The notes: generated by a model from the letters alone, not told the origin. 64,000 bases of DNA from Channallabes apus (GCA_030522415.1 CM060105.1:14246777-14310776), one strand, 5' to 3'. Shown: positions 1-11,431, counted from the stretch's first letter. Numbers and translations: made by a program.

Positions 1-780
1 GCTATGTGATCAAAAAACAAAATCCTGTGTATAAGGAAAGAATCCTAAAATAGCCATAAAGCATCTCTAGGGAAACCATAAAAATGGCCTAAATGAGCCC
101 AAAAAAAGAACACAATAGGTACCATACAGGAGCCCTAAAATGACTCAAAAGAACAAGATACCTAAAAGAACCCTAAGGATACTCTATAGGTGCCAGAAAA
201 AATGCTCTTAATATGCCCTAAAGAAAACCTAATAATACTCCACAGAAACCATATAAATGCCCTATAATGCCTAAGATACTATAAAGACCCTCAAGGAAAC
301 TTAAAGAGACACTACAGGAGTCCTAGATGCCCTAAAGAAACTCTAAACATGCCCTAAATGGACCCAAAGAAACTCGACAGGAACCCTAAAGCATTCCTAA
401 AGGAGCCAAAAAGACTGTCTAAACAAACACTAAAGCTGTCCAAAAGGAACACAAAAGATATTCGAAAGGAACCCTGAAGATGCCCTAAAAATAAATACTA
501 AAGATACCTTAAAGAAACCTTAAACATCCTCTGAAGAACCCTCAAATGCCTTAAAGGAAACCTACATCAGCCCTGAAAGTGCACTAAATTACTCCCGTAC
601 AAGATCCTCTAACTAGCCCTAAAGTCTACACGTAGTCCTAGCATAAAGGAACCCTACAGTAAATTAGTCGTAAAGAGGTCATGAACTGTAATAAAGCCCC
701 AAAAGGAACTTAAGAGTTCTAAAGTACTTCAGCAGCCCTGAAGAAGGTGTAAAAGAGCTGAACTGGGGCAAAAGTTCCCA
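1..780. repeat. Degenerate CCTAAA-rich tandem repeat
   Basis: The first 0.78 kb is a decayed array of short units resembling ccctaaagatg and ccctaaaggaacc. The core cctaaa/ccctaa recurs dozens of times with irregular spacing, roughly every 10-25 bases, and with many substitutions. It is AT-rich, has no gene, and probably continues left of the window. The core resembles the telomere-type ccctaa, but the spacing is irregular and the units are not hexameric, so I call it an old minisatellite. Confidence 0.7.
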
Positions 781-819
781 ACTCAGTCTGGAAGTTACAT
801 TTCCTCATATGTGTGCGAG

Positions 820-855
<36 letters not shown>

Positions 856-1046
856 TGTGAGATTTCTAAAAAGAAACAGAAAGAGAGAGAGAGAGACATC
901 AGTGACTTCCGCACACACTCAGTCTGTGTGTTAAGCTCTGTGACTAAACTTATTGGAAATGTTTAATTACAGCAGAGGAACGGAATGAAGCTATAGGACG
1001 GTTCCTTAATTAAACAGTGATTACGGATTTTCTGCCTCTGGTGTAG

Positions 1047-1082
<36 letters not shown>

Positions 1083-2408
1083 GCAGGTTAGCATAAACCA
1101 TTTTAGGCAAAACAACATAAACTTGTGAATTCTTATGAAATAAGAAGTTTTTGGAAAGGAGCTTCAGTATTATAAAGAGGGAATGAATCACTTGGGGTTG
1201 TGCTGTTGTAAGAAAACAGTCAATGACAGGGTGGTGTGAGGAAGCAGTGCTAATGTTAACCATTTGAACTTGATTATTTTTCTTCTAACTATTCTAACTC
1301 ATCACATTTCTATTTATTTATTGTGCAATAAAGGACGTCATCGCATACAGGAGCATATACTGTATATGTGCTGTTGGTGAGCTGTTACTATAGAAACGAT
1401 AATGCATCAATATAAACCTGTGAATTGTCACTGTTCAATTTCAATCAACACCTTCTGGAGAACCTTATAACAGAGTGTTTCCTTATTAGAGAAGCCTTTA
1501 CTTTGAGAGTTGAAGAAGGAGCGCTGTCTTAAGGTAAACCAAGGTGAAGGTTTAAAAAGTAACATTTGCTTTGTACGATTTCAGTAACTCAGGGTCAAGA
1601 CATGAGAAAATAGACTCTTCTTCTACACGGAATATTTAAATTCCACAAAATAATAAATATTCATTTCCATTTCCGCGCGATCACGCCTTCACTCTTGTTT
1701 ACGACAAAACACGGTGCACAGCCGGAAACTAAAATAAATTATAATCTGCGTGCCGACTCCTCAAACGAGCTCGTCTGCCTGGATCCCTTTCAGACAGAAC
1801 AAAAGATGCCCACGTATGTCGTTCCGCCAATTCAAGACAAAAAAAAAAAACAACAACGAAAGATTGCTCGCTCTTTTGAAAAATTCTTCGCTGAGAGGCG
1901 AAACAGGTGTACGCGCTCTAATTTCCACATGGCGAACTTTTGAGAGGAAATGCAGAGGCGTTTCAAAGAGCAGATTCATCATATGTGAGCAAGAAATAAA
2001 AAGCAGAGAGAGAGAGAGAGTACGCCAAATTATGAACAGACTTCTGAGGATCGGGGAAGAGGAATTGAATTTCAGTTCAAAGAGCCGATGATGTTCTCTG
2101 AGGGCAAATGACAAACACTCTAATGTTAATGTTTACTCGGAACACTGTTTGGGATGAGCTAGTGAGGAGCCAACACTCTCACCATCAACGTCCACATGGC
2201 TGTAAGGTCAAATCTCAGCATTGACCCGAGACACTGGCTTTAATCTTGAGATTCTGAATTTAAATATGTAGGTGTTTAATCACACATTGCTGGATTTGGG
2301 CTACTTTCCACTTTCTATCTCAGTTTATTTAAAATTAGTTTTTTGATGACCTTTAGATTTGCACAAAAACCCTCAAATAATACAGAAATTTGAGTAGAAA
2401 TACTCTAA
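781..2408. other. Non-coding, with microsatellites
   Basis: This is probably a zfpm2 intron. It holds a TG run near 821-852, a CA run near 1050-1083 and a short GA run near 2007-2020. Otherwise it is AT-rich unique sequence with no supported gene. The open frames at 1695-2114 overlap on both strands, are short, and show no family resemblance. Confidence 0.5.
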
Positions 2409-2650
2409 TATGGGGCAGTGGAGGCTCAGAGGGCTAAGGCACTGAGTTACCGACCGGAAGATCGGCGGTTCGATCCCCAGCTCCACCAGGTTGCCGCTGT
2501 TGGGCCCTTGAGCAAGGCCCATAACCCTAACTGCTCCAGGGGTGCTGTATCATGGCTGACCCTGCGCTCTGACCCCAGTTACGCTGGGATATGCGAAGAA
2601 GGAATTTCACTGTGCTGTAATGTATATGTGACAAATAAAGGCTTAACGTA
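2409..2650 (+). mobile_element. tRNA-derived SINE
   Basis: The head is tRNA-like, with an A-box-like stretch (cagtggaggctcagagggct) and a good B box (ggttcgatcccc). The body is the fish SINE segment ttgggcccttgagcaaggccc. The tail includes ttcactgtgctgtaatg and ends in acaaataaaggc. The body matches the copies at 11008 and 12540, but the 3' tail differs from theirs, so this is a different subfamily. Confidence 0.8.
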
Positions 2651-2654
2651 ACTT

Positions 2655-3065
2655 AATATTTTTGACATGATCCAGTCAAAAGTGTGGACACACGTTCTAA
2701 ATCCATGGGCGTTCCTGATTATGATTTCTTTCTACACTGTGAAACAATACTGAAGGTGTTTATCCAAAATACACAATAATCTCCTTTGAACAGTTGATAT
2801 TGAGATGTTTCTGCTACTTTTCCTCTGTAAAGCTTCATAACGTCTCTAATCTGAGGTGCTGTTTGTTAATTGGTGATTTCTGAGGCTTGATGACTCTAAA
2901 TGAACGTCTCCTCTGCAGCAGAGGTCAGTTTTGCTCTTGCTTTTCTGGGAAGGTCTTCATGAGAGACAGTTTCATCATGGAGCTTGATGGGTTTCGTAAA
3001 TGCACTTGACACGATACTGTTGTTGCACAGAACTGTTCCAGAACAGCTGACCTTCATGACTAAAA
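2655..3065 (-). mobile_element. Decayed Tc1-like repeat, paired-domain relic
   Basis: This block is similar along its length to 42605-42915. Shared pieces include cctttgaacagttgatattg and catgagagacagtttcatca. The copy at 42.7 kb translates on the minus strand to a stretch resembling the Tc1 helix-turn-helix region (SRSSRNISISTVQRR), so both are read as remnants of one Tc1-like family. It is not coding. Confidence 0.5.
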
Positions 3066-3273
3066 ATAACAACTAACTATTATTGTTGTTGATTAACTAC
3101 ATAATGCAATACAGTATGTGTTCTTTCAGAGTTTTGAAATCTCCATTATCGAATGAATAAAATGTAGAAAACGAAGAAACAGTGAATTAGAAGGTGTATC
3201 TCTATGTTTTGTCGTTTTTTGCTTAATTTAAACAAACTTGAACTACAGATTTTATAAATGGGTTTTTCCTCAC

Positions 3274-3426
3274 CTGCACTGTAATCGTCCTCATTTTTAA
3301 CCTGGACGTTTTCAGAGTCTAAAGGGAACTGCGTTTCATGGTCTACTGTCACTTCTTCATCTTTCAGGATCTCTTTCTCGTCACACTCCCTGTCGTCCAA
3401 GTCCGCTTGTCCATTCTCAAACAGTC
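3274..3426 (-). CDS. zfpm2: zfpm2 (FOG2), internal N-terminal exon
   Basis: Read on the minus strand this is an open exon of 153 bases. It is bounded by an acceptor ending ctatag and a donor gtgagg, with phase 1 at both ends. It encodes 51 residues of acidic sequence, including ECDEKEILKDEEVTVDHE and ending KNEDDYSAG. Vertebrate FOG2 has comparable acidic, poorly conserved exons between its N-terminal NuRD motif and its first zinc-finger region; the end resembles the human segment around TDDWDGPG. The assignment rests on strand, phase, composition and zfpm2 exon 1 lying 13 kb upstream. FOG2 is a nuclear GATA4/5/6 cofactor in heart and gonad development. It cannot join exon 1 directly because exon 1 ends in phase 0. 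The next exon must lie left of base 3274, but I did not recognise it, so it is probably outside the window. Another acidic protein cannot be excluded. Confidence 0.6.
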
Positions 3427-3497
3427 CTATAGGACAAAAGTGGAAAAATCAAGAAGAAAGTAACATGAAACAACTGTCACATGGCACAATTTGACTG

Positions 3498-3550
3498 ACA
3501 TTTACATTTAGGCATTTGACAGACGCTCTTATCCAAAGCGACTTGCAAGA
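3498..3550 (-). mobile_element. SINE 3' tail fragment
   Basis: The sequence catttaggcatttgacagac followed by gctcttatccaaagcgactt is the reverse complement of the tail of the SINEs at 11008 and 12540 (ctctggataagag, tctgccaaatgcc). Only the tail is present. Confidence 0.7.
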
Positions 3551-4412
3551 AGTGCTTTGAAGTTTAGCTTTTCACTTATTACCTGTTTTCTCCTAAACTA
3601 AATACAGTGAGCTGTATACAACAGTACCTTGGCATATGGATTTAATCTGTTCCGGTGGCGAGTTCTTAAGGCGAAATTTTGTATTTTGAAACACATTTTC
3701 CCATAGAAAATAATGTAAATGCAGCTAATCCGTTCCAGCCATCCAGAAAATGCATATAAAAACAATCAAAACATTTAGAAAAGACATGTACATCAAATAA
3801 ATGGACATTAAACCTCACTAAATGTCTTAATTATGATTCCTCTTGGCATCGGCTGTAAAAACCAAACTCAAAGCGACTCCCTTTTCTTCCTGCTACCGTA
3901 CATGATAACATTTTTAGGGGCTCATGGTGCTATGTCTTCACTAAATCTCACACAAAATGCAAAAAACTATTTAGCTTCGCTTCGTTTTCCACTGACGCAA
4001 GTTTTGAGCAGCTCACGGGTGTACATTGGATTATGAGTAATGCAGTTTGCGAGTGTTCCGCAAGACGAGCAAAGATTTCTAATAAATTTGGACTTGAAAA
4101 GTGAGCAAGAACTGGTATACAAGTACCGAGTGTCATGTATCATGTAACAGCGCATGCTTTTTATTTTGACATCGAGTGTCACGTGATCACAACTGAGCCA
4201 ACGGTTTTTCTCTCTCTTGCACTGCGGAATTGTGGGTAATCGTCTCCCCTGCCGTGTCTCAATGAGTACTCTTACTTGTATAATAAACATCCGTGAACGT
4301 GTGTGGTTATTATAACTCTCCGACCATGTGTGCACGTAAAAATATTTTATTTTGTGCCTGTATGTGTGTGTGTGTGTGTACAGCGCACGTGTACTGTTTA
4401 TTTGAACACATA

Positions 4413-4630
4413 CAGTGGTGTGAAAAACTATTTGCCCCCCTCCTGATTTCTTATTCTTTTGCATGTTTGTCACACAAAATGTTTCTGATCATCAAACACA
4501 TTTAACTATTAGTCAAAGATAACACAAGTAAACACAAAATGCAGTTTTTAAATGAGGGGTTTTATTATTTAGGGAGAAAAAAAATCCAAACCTACTTGGC
4601 CCTGTGTGAAAAAGTAATTGCCCCCTGAAC
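4413..4630. repeat. Tc1 left terminal inverted repeat (IR/DR)
   Basis: It runs from cagtggtgtgaaaaactatt to the inner copy ctgtgtgaaaaagtaattgc near 4603-4622, just beyond the transposase stop. It is inverted relative to the right end, with scattered mismatches and small gaps. Confidence 0.85.
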
Positions 4631-5701
4631 CTAATAACTGGTTGGGCCACCCTTAGCAGCAATAACTGCAATCAAGCGTTTGCGATAACTTGCAACGAGT
4701 CTTTTACAGCGCTCTGGAGGAATTTTGGCCCACTCATCTTTGCAGAATTGTTGTAATTCAGCTTTATTTGAGGGTTTTCTGGTATGAACCGCCTTTTTAA
4801 GGTCATGCCACAACATCTCAATAGGATTCAGGTCAGGACTTTGACTAGGCCACTCCAAAGTCTTCATTTTGTTTTTCTTCAGCCATTCAGAGGTGGATTT
4901 GCTGGTGTGTTTTGGGTCATTGTCCTGCTGCAGCACCCAAGATCGCTTCAGCTTGAGTTGACGAACAGATGGCCGGATATTCTCCTTCAGGATTTTTTGG
5001 TAGACAGTAGAATTCATGGTTCCATCTATCACAGCAAGCCTTCCAGGTCCTGAAGCAGCAAAACAACCCCAGACCATCACACTACCACCACCATATTTTA
5101 CTGTTGATATGATGTTCTTTTTCTGAAATGCTGTGTTACTTTTACGCCAGATGTAACGGGACACGCACCTTCCAAAAAGTTCAACTTTTGTCTCGTCGGT
5201 CCACAAGGTATTTTCCCAAAAGTCTTGGCAATCATTGATATGTTTTTTTTTAGCAAAATTGAGACGAGCCTTAATGTTCTTTTTGCTTAAAAGTGGTTTG
5301 CGCCTTGGAAATCTGCCATGCAGGCCGTTTTTGCCCAGTCTCTTTCTCATGGTGGAGTCATGAACACTGACCTTAATTGAGGCAAGTGAGGCCTGCAGTT
5401 CTTTAGATGTTGTCCTGGGGTCTTTTGTGGCCTCTCGGATGAGTTGTCTCTGCGCTCTTGGGGTAATTTTGATCGGCCGGCCACTCCTGGGAAGGTTCAC
5501 CACTGTTCCATGTTTTTGCCATTTGTGGATAATGGCTCTCACTGTGGTTCGCTGGAGTCCCAAAGCTTTAGAAATGGCTTTATAACCTTTACCAGACTGA
5601 TAGATCTCAATTACTTTTGTTCTCATTTGTTCCTGAATTTCTTTGGCTCTTGGCATGATGTCTAGCTTTTGAGGTGCTTTTGGTCTACTTCTCTGTGTCA
5701 A
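4631..5701 (-). CDS. Tc1-family DD34E transposase
   Basis: This enzyme binds its own terminal repeats and catalyses cut-and-paste transposition into TA dinucleotides. The frame is 356 codons, with no stop or frameshift. The paired-type helix-turn-helix region covers about residues 20-130, with a GRP AT-hook-like motif near residues 74-76. The catalytic triad is complete: D169 in WTDET, D260 in LQQDND and E295 in LNPIE, with 34 residues between the second D and the E. The glycine-rich box KYGGGSVMVWGCF lies at about 202-214. Family members usually start at MPRAKEIQEQMR, so the native start is more likely M16 (5656), giving about 341 residues. It lies within a zfpm2 intron on the same strand as zfpm2. 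The frame is intact; whether it is expressed or active cannot be told from sequence. Confidence 0.92.
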   Translation of the reverse strand: MTQRSRPKAPQKLDIMPRAKEIQEQMRTKVIEIYQSGKGYKAISKALGLQRTTVRAIIHKWQKHGTVVNLPRSGRPIKITPRAQRQLIREATKDPRTTSKELQASLASIKVSVHDSTMRKRLGKNGLHGRFPRRKPLLSKKNIKARLNFAKKKHINDCQDFWENTLWTDETKVELFGRCVSRYIWRKSNTAFQKKNIISTVKYGGGSVMVWGCFAASGPGRLAVIDGTMNSTVYQKILKENIRPSVRQLKLKRSWVLQQDNDPKHTSKSTSEWLKKNKMKTLEWPSQSPDLNPIEMLWHDLKKAVHTRKPSNKAELQQFCKDEWAKIPPERCKRLVASYRKRLIAVIAAKGGPTSY

Positions 5702-5815
5702 GTAGCTCCTATTTAAGTGATTTCTTGATTGAAACAGGTGTGGCAGTAATCAGGCCTGGGGGTGACCACAGAAATTTAACTCAGGTGTGATAAACCACTG
5801 TTAAGTTATTTTTTA

Positions 5816-6035
5816 ACAAGGGGGGCAATCACTTTTTCACACAGGGCCATGTAGATTTGGAGTTTTTTTTCTCCCTTAATAACGTAAACCTTAATTTAAA
5901 AACTGCATTTTGTGTTAAATTATGTTACCTTTGACTAATAGTTAACGGTTTTCGATGAGCAGAAACATTTAAGTGTGACAAACATGCAAAGGAATAAGAA
6001 ATCAGGAAGGGGGCAAATAGTTTTTCACACCACTG
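5816..6035. repeat. Tc1 right terminal inverted repeat (IR/DR)
   Basis: It holds the inner repeat (aggggggcaatcactttttc near 5819-5838) and the outer end finishing ttttcacaccactg at 6035. It mirrors the left end with a modest number of substitutions. Confidence 0.85.
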
Positions 6036-6127
6036 TATGTGATCTTTAACCTCATTAGAGAGGTTAAAAATCCATTTTCTCTCTCCCTCTCTGTATCAGC
6101 CTGAAGTTTGTTGTTGGACACCGTGCC

Positions 6128-6141
6128 CTTTCACACACACA

Positions 6142-6186
<45 letters not shown>

Positions 6187-6328
6187 GCTCTCTCTCTAAT
6201 AGAAACACTACTCTGTCACAATTCTTTTCAAAGGTAAAGTGCCGGTTAATTTGTTTTATTTTTACTTGTGATTGCGTTAGTATGCGCTCATTAACAATGT
6301 GTCATCAACAATGTTCCTTGCTAATTTT

Positions 6329-6413
<85 letters not shown>

Positions 6414-6503
6414 CTCAAATAAGAGAGGAAGAAGGGTTACTGTGTAAGATAAGAAGGGGGAGAGTGGGAGGGGCTGATTCCTCCTGTTCTCTTACTTTAG
6501 CTT

Positions 6504-6539
<36 letters not shown>

Positions 6540-6540
6540 T
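6128..6540. repeat. CA and TG microsatellite cluster
   Basis: A CA run (about 6130-6183), a long TG run (about 6333-6409) and a second CA run (about 6503-6530) lie within the right half of the older DNA transposon. The cysteine-valine open frames across them are artefacts of the dinucleotide repeat. Confidence 0.9.
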
Positions 6541-6804
6541 GCACACACAAACACACAGCACTTGACGCATAAATGGAAACACTTATCTGTTGGGATTTAT
6601 TTTAACTTTTTTTTTTTAAGGTAGTGTAATTTGTATTATTCTTACTTTATATTTTGTATTAATAATTTTTTTGTATTTATTTTTTGGGCTGTGGAATGAG
6701 TAATTTGAGTTTCAATGATTTCTTATGGAAAAATTCACTTTGGTTTAAGAGAAATACAAGCACGCTTCCGGAATGAATTATGCTTGTAATCCAAGGTTCC
6801 ACTG

Positions 6805-9304
6805 TATGCGCAACTTAGCTGGCGTTCGGTTCGTTTGCTCGTATGCGTAAATACTTCGTATCCTAAGGCAAATTTCCTAAACATTTCTACTCTCAAGGTG
6901 AAAATTCTTAAAGCGGAGTGTTCGTATTCCCGAGGTATCCAGAGATTCCAAAATAATCTACAATATATTTTAGATCTACAATTCTTTTCACATTTAGAAG
7001 TTTAAATTCTAAAATATTTACACTGTTGAAATAACAGCATGGCTAACTAGTGAACTAGCTTTTTAGCTCATTTCTTTGAGGTTTATCCATTCAAATCCGG
7101 AAATAAAATACCTAATCTAAAAATAATATTGTGCTGTTTCAGCAGAAATTAGCATAATATGATTATGTTCCTCACACAATTCATACACAAGTTGATCAAG
7201 TAGCTAATTTGCGGTTGTAGCTGCAGCGCAACTAGAAATACTCAAAGACTCTGAGATAACTGTAAAACTCAGGGATTATCTTTCACTATGATGTCTACTT
7301 GAGTGTGTGTTTGTGTATATACACTATATGAGAGACAGAGAGGGACAGAGAGGGAGAGTATATGTATGGAATTTGGACTCAGCATGCATCCCTGTAGAAC
7401 TCGCACACACACAATCAATCACGCAGCGGGTCTCTTTGGCACAGGATGTGGGACGCCTCAGCCTCGGTGGCATGACGCCTAGATCTCGCTAACACAAACC
7501 ACCGAAGATGAGGATGCTTCTACTGAGAGATGAAGCCTGGTTTGTACATGGGGTTTTTTTCTATCCATTATACTGGTTTATCTGTCCTGTTTTAAATTAA
7601 ATAATGAACTAGTCATAAGTCCCTCTTTCAGCGAATGCCTTTTATTATATAACAGAAATTAGGGTTTAGCATTACAGGATATGCTAGCTAGACAAACGGC
7701 TAAAATAAAGAAAATACTACATAACTAGGTAGAGAGCTTCACCAAAACAACAGAGCAAATTCCCCTCCAGGCTCCATAGTTCATGTTCCACATGTTTCCA
7801 TGTTCCTCTGGGGTTCTCCAGTTCCCTTCCACCTCCACAAAACATTACAGTTGACGTGACGGACTAGAGTCCCATTTAATCCAGCCTCACAACCAGGAAA
7901 AAAGTGAGTACTGGAACATGTAGGTTAGACATTACGTTAGACGCATAGATGTTGTGATGACTGATTGGTCAGCTCTCTTGTGTGGTTCAGCACATTGCTT
8001 CACCACTTAAAAAACTTCTGAATGTATGTTTCTAAAGTTATCTATAACTATAGGAAACATAACGTACATGCATGTCTAGAATGATATTTTCATGTTCCTG
8101 TTTAGAATATCAATCACATTTGTATTGAATAAACGTTCCCCTTAATATGTGCTCATATGTGCGATGCGATTCTTCCCATCAGTGATCTCTGGTTTCCCCT
8201 AATCCCCGCCTGTTCTCTTTCTCTCTCCCTTACACGAATATATATACACACACACACACACACAACACACACTACACACTCTTTGTTTTGCTGTATCTGT
8301 AAATGAGATTAGGAGGAACGATTACACAGCAGCGAGACATGAATAGGAGCTGAAACGCTGCAGCATAATAAAGCTTTTTCACGACGTCGCTCTCTTTTTC
8401 CCCAGTCCGCTGTATCAGCACAACGATGTCTCATCTGCTGCTTCTTAGCATGAGCCGGAGGATCAGGGGTTAGCGATAGGATTACAGAGAAAAACTATCA
8501 TCTTTGCTAACTAGCAGCGAGCTAAATTTCAAAGAAAGTGAGTTATTCTCTTGAGACTTGCTTGTGCAACGAGAGTTTGCAATGACTGAAGCGCCTGACG
8601 ATAATAAATCTCAGTGTATTGTTCTCTCTACATCGCTAATCATTCAGCCAAACTCTGTTCATAAAAGTGCAATCTGTGCTTTCTAAAATGCCTATAAAGT
8701 TTAGAAAATCTTTTTCAGCACAACAAAGGCGAAGTGCGAAAACAATAAAGCTGAAACAGTTATGCAAGCTGTCCAGGTCAGATTTAGATTTTAGATTTAG
8801 AGTGACTTGCTAAAAAAACTTTTTTTTCCCCCTAGTATCTGTACTTAAGTATTTTCCATATATGATACTTTTTATTTCTACTAAAAAAAAAATTTTAATG
8901 GAAAAACCTGTACTTTTTCTCACTACATTTCATGTAGAGAATTCATCCCAATTCACTTCAATTCACTTCAACTGTGTTTAAAATACCTTAAAATGCCTCT
9001 TTTTTCAGGACTTCCATCAGAAAACGCTTTCCTTGAGGAGTACTTAAAGTACATTTTATAGCATGTACTTAGTACTTCTACATGAGCAAAAAAAATTATT
9101 AAAATAATAATAATAATAATAATAATTTTAGGCAAGTACTTGTACAGTACTTTTTACTTGAGTATGGAGTTTGTGCACCGTATACGCTGCTAACCACCTT
9201 GTGGTTAAAAATGTAGCTAAAGCTGTTTAGCTAACTACCTTGCAACTGCTTTGCTAACTACCTCACATGCTAAGCAGCTAGACAAATGTAGCAAAATCCA
9301 AAGC
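6805..9304. other. zfpm2 intron sequence, no gene seen
   Basis: This is AT-rich sequence. A short CA run lies near 8249-8273. The stretch 8815-9180 is rich in tacttaagtatt, agtacttaaagta and tacttgagta motifs with an (aat)n run near 9107-9126; it resembles the ends of a fish hAT-like repeat (compare 46617-47269). No exon of zfpm2 or of any other gene was recognised. Confidence 0.45.
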
Positions 9305-9575
9305 TATTTTCAAGGCAGTCTTGCACCTCCAGGGTATGAGTTCGATTCCCGCCTCGGGTCTGTGTGCGTGGAGTTTGCATGTTCTCCCTATGCTTTGGTG
9401 GGTTTCCTCTGTGTATTCCGGTTTGCTTTCCGATTAGGCTAAACAGCGTCTCTAAATTGTCTGTAGTGTGGATTGGCACCCTGTCCAGGATGTGTTGTGC
9501 TCTAAGTCTCCTGGGATAGGCTCCAGAACCCCGCAATCCTGTACACATGGTAAGCGGTATAGAAATGGAATTAAT
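9305..9575 (+). repeat. Dispersed teleost repeat (family A), + copy
   Basis: This copy contains ttgcacctccagggtatgag, a B-box-like gttcgattcccgc, gtggagtttgcatgttctcc, attggcaccctgtccagg and tcctgggataggctcca, and ends in taagcggtatagaaatgg. The same order of blocks recurs about ten times in this window, in both orientations. It is a SINE-like dispersed repeat, not a gene. Confidence 0.8.
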
Positions 9576-11007
9576 TGTATTTAATTCATAGGAAACGTGA
9601 ACATGTATGCTGATGTGAATGCTTAAATAGTCAAGGCACTTGACATGAGCTAAAGCTTCCTCACCTCCACGTAGGTTACATTCCTAAATCAGAGACTTGC
9701 CTAAAGCAAACTAGGCTACAGATTTTCAAAGTTTGTTTTAATTACATGATCATTTACAATTTAGTAGTTTTAGTTTCGAATAAAAGACAAGCCAGATACT
9801 AGTAAAAATATAAACTCTCTAACTTTCTTTCATTTCTAGCTAATGTTAAAGACACAATCATCGTCGTCGTGACCCTGACGGGCTTCACAAGAACATGAAA
9901 AGGCTTCGATTTAAAAATCCATGCTCTCTGTCTAGTACTTTCAAAGACACCAATGACTGAAAGGCAGTTTTTTTAAGTGTGTAACCCAGACTAAACGATT
10001 GCATCATTGTTTCTGTTCAAAAGCACTGATAATCGGTCAGCATCGAGTTTTCTGGTTCAATGATGGAGTGAGTGATAAACATCTGTTTGCTGGACATCAC
10101 AGATAGTGATTATGGGCTGTCAAATAAACATCCTTTCTCCCCTTCATCCCACCCCCCCACCCCCCAACATGGTGATGTTAATCACAGATATTGTTAAACA
10201 TAATGTAAGTTTGTCACTATTAAGCCTAGCATTGGAGTGATGATTGGACATCGGACATCACTGATCATCATCACTTTCTAATTCAGCTGAGCAGCCAAAG
10301 TTTGTAATCAGTTTCGGGGGCGTCCCCCCCATAAACGTCTGTGTGTACACTGTTGCTCCAGAATTGATAGATCAAGTGCATTAATATACACAACTGTGTA
10401 TATAAACGTGAAGTATAAGAAATTTATCAACTCATTCTGGCCAATCAGAATCAACTAACTATGAGTGGTTTTTGCAGGAACTTGTTTCGCTGTCATTAAA
10501 CATAACTATAAATGTGTATAAAGTAAACTCCTACGATTTGGGTAAAGGTGCAGGACAGTAGCCAATCACACCCATGGTAATATTTAGTACAACCACATTA
10601 TTGTGATATTGCTTATTTACATCATTTGTGTATAAATAAGAAATTATATGGGAATGGAAATAGACAGTCTTTCACGATTAACATTATGATAGGAAGGTTG
10701 AGGATTAATCATTAATCAGTTAAGTGCTGTTAATAATTTAACTCTGTGATATACAAATAAAATGTAAACCATAATGTTTGTTTTGTGCAATATTTCTCCA
10801 TGGCTCATGTAACTATTCATTTGTTCACCACAATAGGACGGACTTGCAGCGGATTCGAATTATACCAACATTCTTTTTAATTTAGGAAAGCCTTGTTTAT
10901 TTATTTATTCATGTTTGTTAGTTCGTTTAAACTATTTGGGCTTCATTAACTTACATAATAAATTTGTTGTATTTGTGGTGATAGAACTGAATAAATTGAT
11001 TGATTGG
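9576..11007. other. zfpm2 intron sequence, no gene seen
   Basis: AT-rich non-coding sequence. A C-rich run lies near 10145-10165, and a fragment near 10360-10460 (ttctggccaatcagaatcaa) resembles the end of an old fish DNA repeat. Nothing coding was seen. Confidence 0.4.
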
Positions 11008-11205
11008 GCCAGGGGTAGCTCAGTGGTTAAGGCATTGGACTATGGTTCGGAAGATCCCATGTTCAAACCCCATACCCAGCAAGTTGCCACTGTTGGGCCG
11101 TTAAGCAAGGCCCTTAACCCTCAACTGCTCAGATGTGTAATGACATTAAAAAAAAATGCATGTTACTCTGGATAAGAGTGTCTGCCAAATGCCTAAATGT
11201 AAACT
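11008..11205 (+). mobile_element. tRNA-derived SINE, copy 1
   Basis: The tRNA-like head has an A box (ggggtagctcagtggttaa) and a B-box-like stretch (tgttcaaacccc). The body is ccactgttgggcc..aagcaaggcccttaaccc and the tail is actctggataagagtgtctg. It shares head, body and tail with the copy at 12540-12724. Confidence 0.88.
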
Positions 11206-11431
11206 GGGTAAAATTGCACGTCTTATCGTTTGTTAGAATGTGTGTGCCGTAGGATGGACTGGCATCCTAATCAATTCTGATTTGAAAAAGAAAAATGTGC
11301 AAAATTGGCAACTCTACTTTATAGTTACTTTACAGCTCACAATGATTTGTAGGTTCCCATTAAAGGTGCATCTGGTCAAACTGGTTTCCCTTAGTTCCTT
11401 TCATCTTTTTCATCTGATGAGCTTTCATGTT

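Larger units (their letters stand above)
4413..6035 (-). mobile_element. Tc1/mariner element, apparently full length
   Basis: This 1623-bp element is flanked by TA (4411-4412 and 6036-6037), the Tc1/mariner target. Both ends begin cagtggtgtgaaaaactatt and are inverted. The inverted repeats extend over about 215 bp and contain an inner repeat (ctgtgtgaaaaagtaattgc at the left end), giving the IR/DR layout of fish Tc1 elements. The only gene is the transposase on the minus strand. The open reading frame and well-preserved ends suggest a relatively young copy. Confidence 0.93.
3622..6804. mobile_element. Older DNA transposon split by a Tc1 insertion
   Basis: The left end begins cagtaccttggcatatgg. 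The right end, reverse-complemented, begins cagtggaaccttggattac. Both continue into related text (tttaatctgttccgg and cataattcattccgg), forming imperfect terminal inverted repeats. The intervening sequence outside the Tc1 element is AT-rich, contains long TG/CA runs and encodes nothing recognisable. The ends resemble a non-autonomous element common in fish genomes. The superfamily and target duplication are not resolved. Confidence 0.6.

Noticed and set aside
1761..2114. 117-codon minus-strand frame overlapping plus-strand frames
   Set aside because: Open on both strands over AT- and GA-rich DNA. No recognisable motif.
2418..2500. tRNA gene, suggested by A and B box-like sequences here and at 11008 and 12540
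   Set aside because: No tRNA cloverleaf or acceptor stem closes. The SINE body and tail follow directly.
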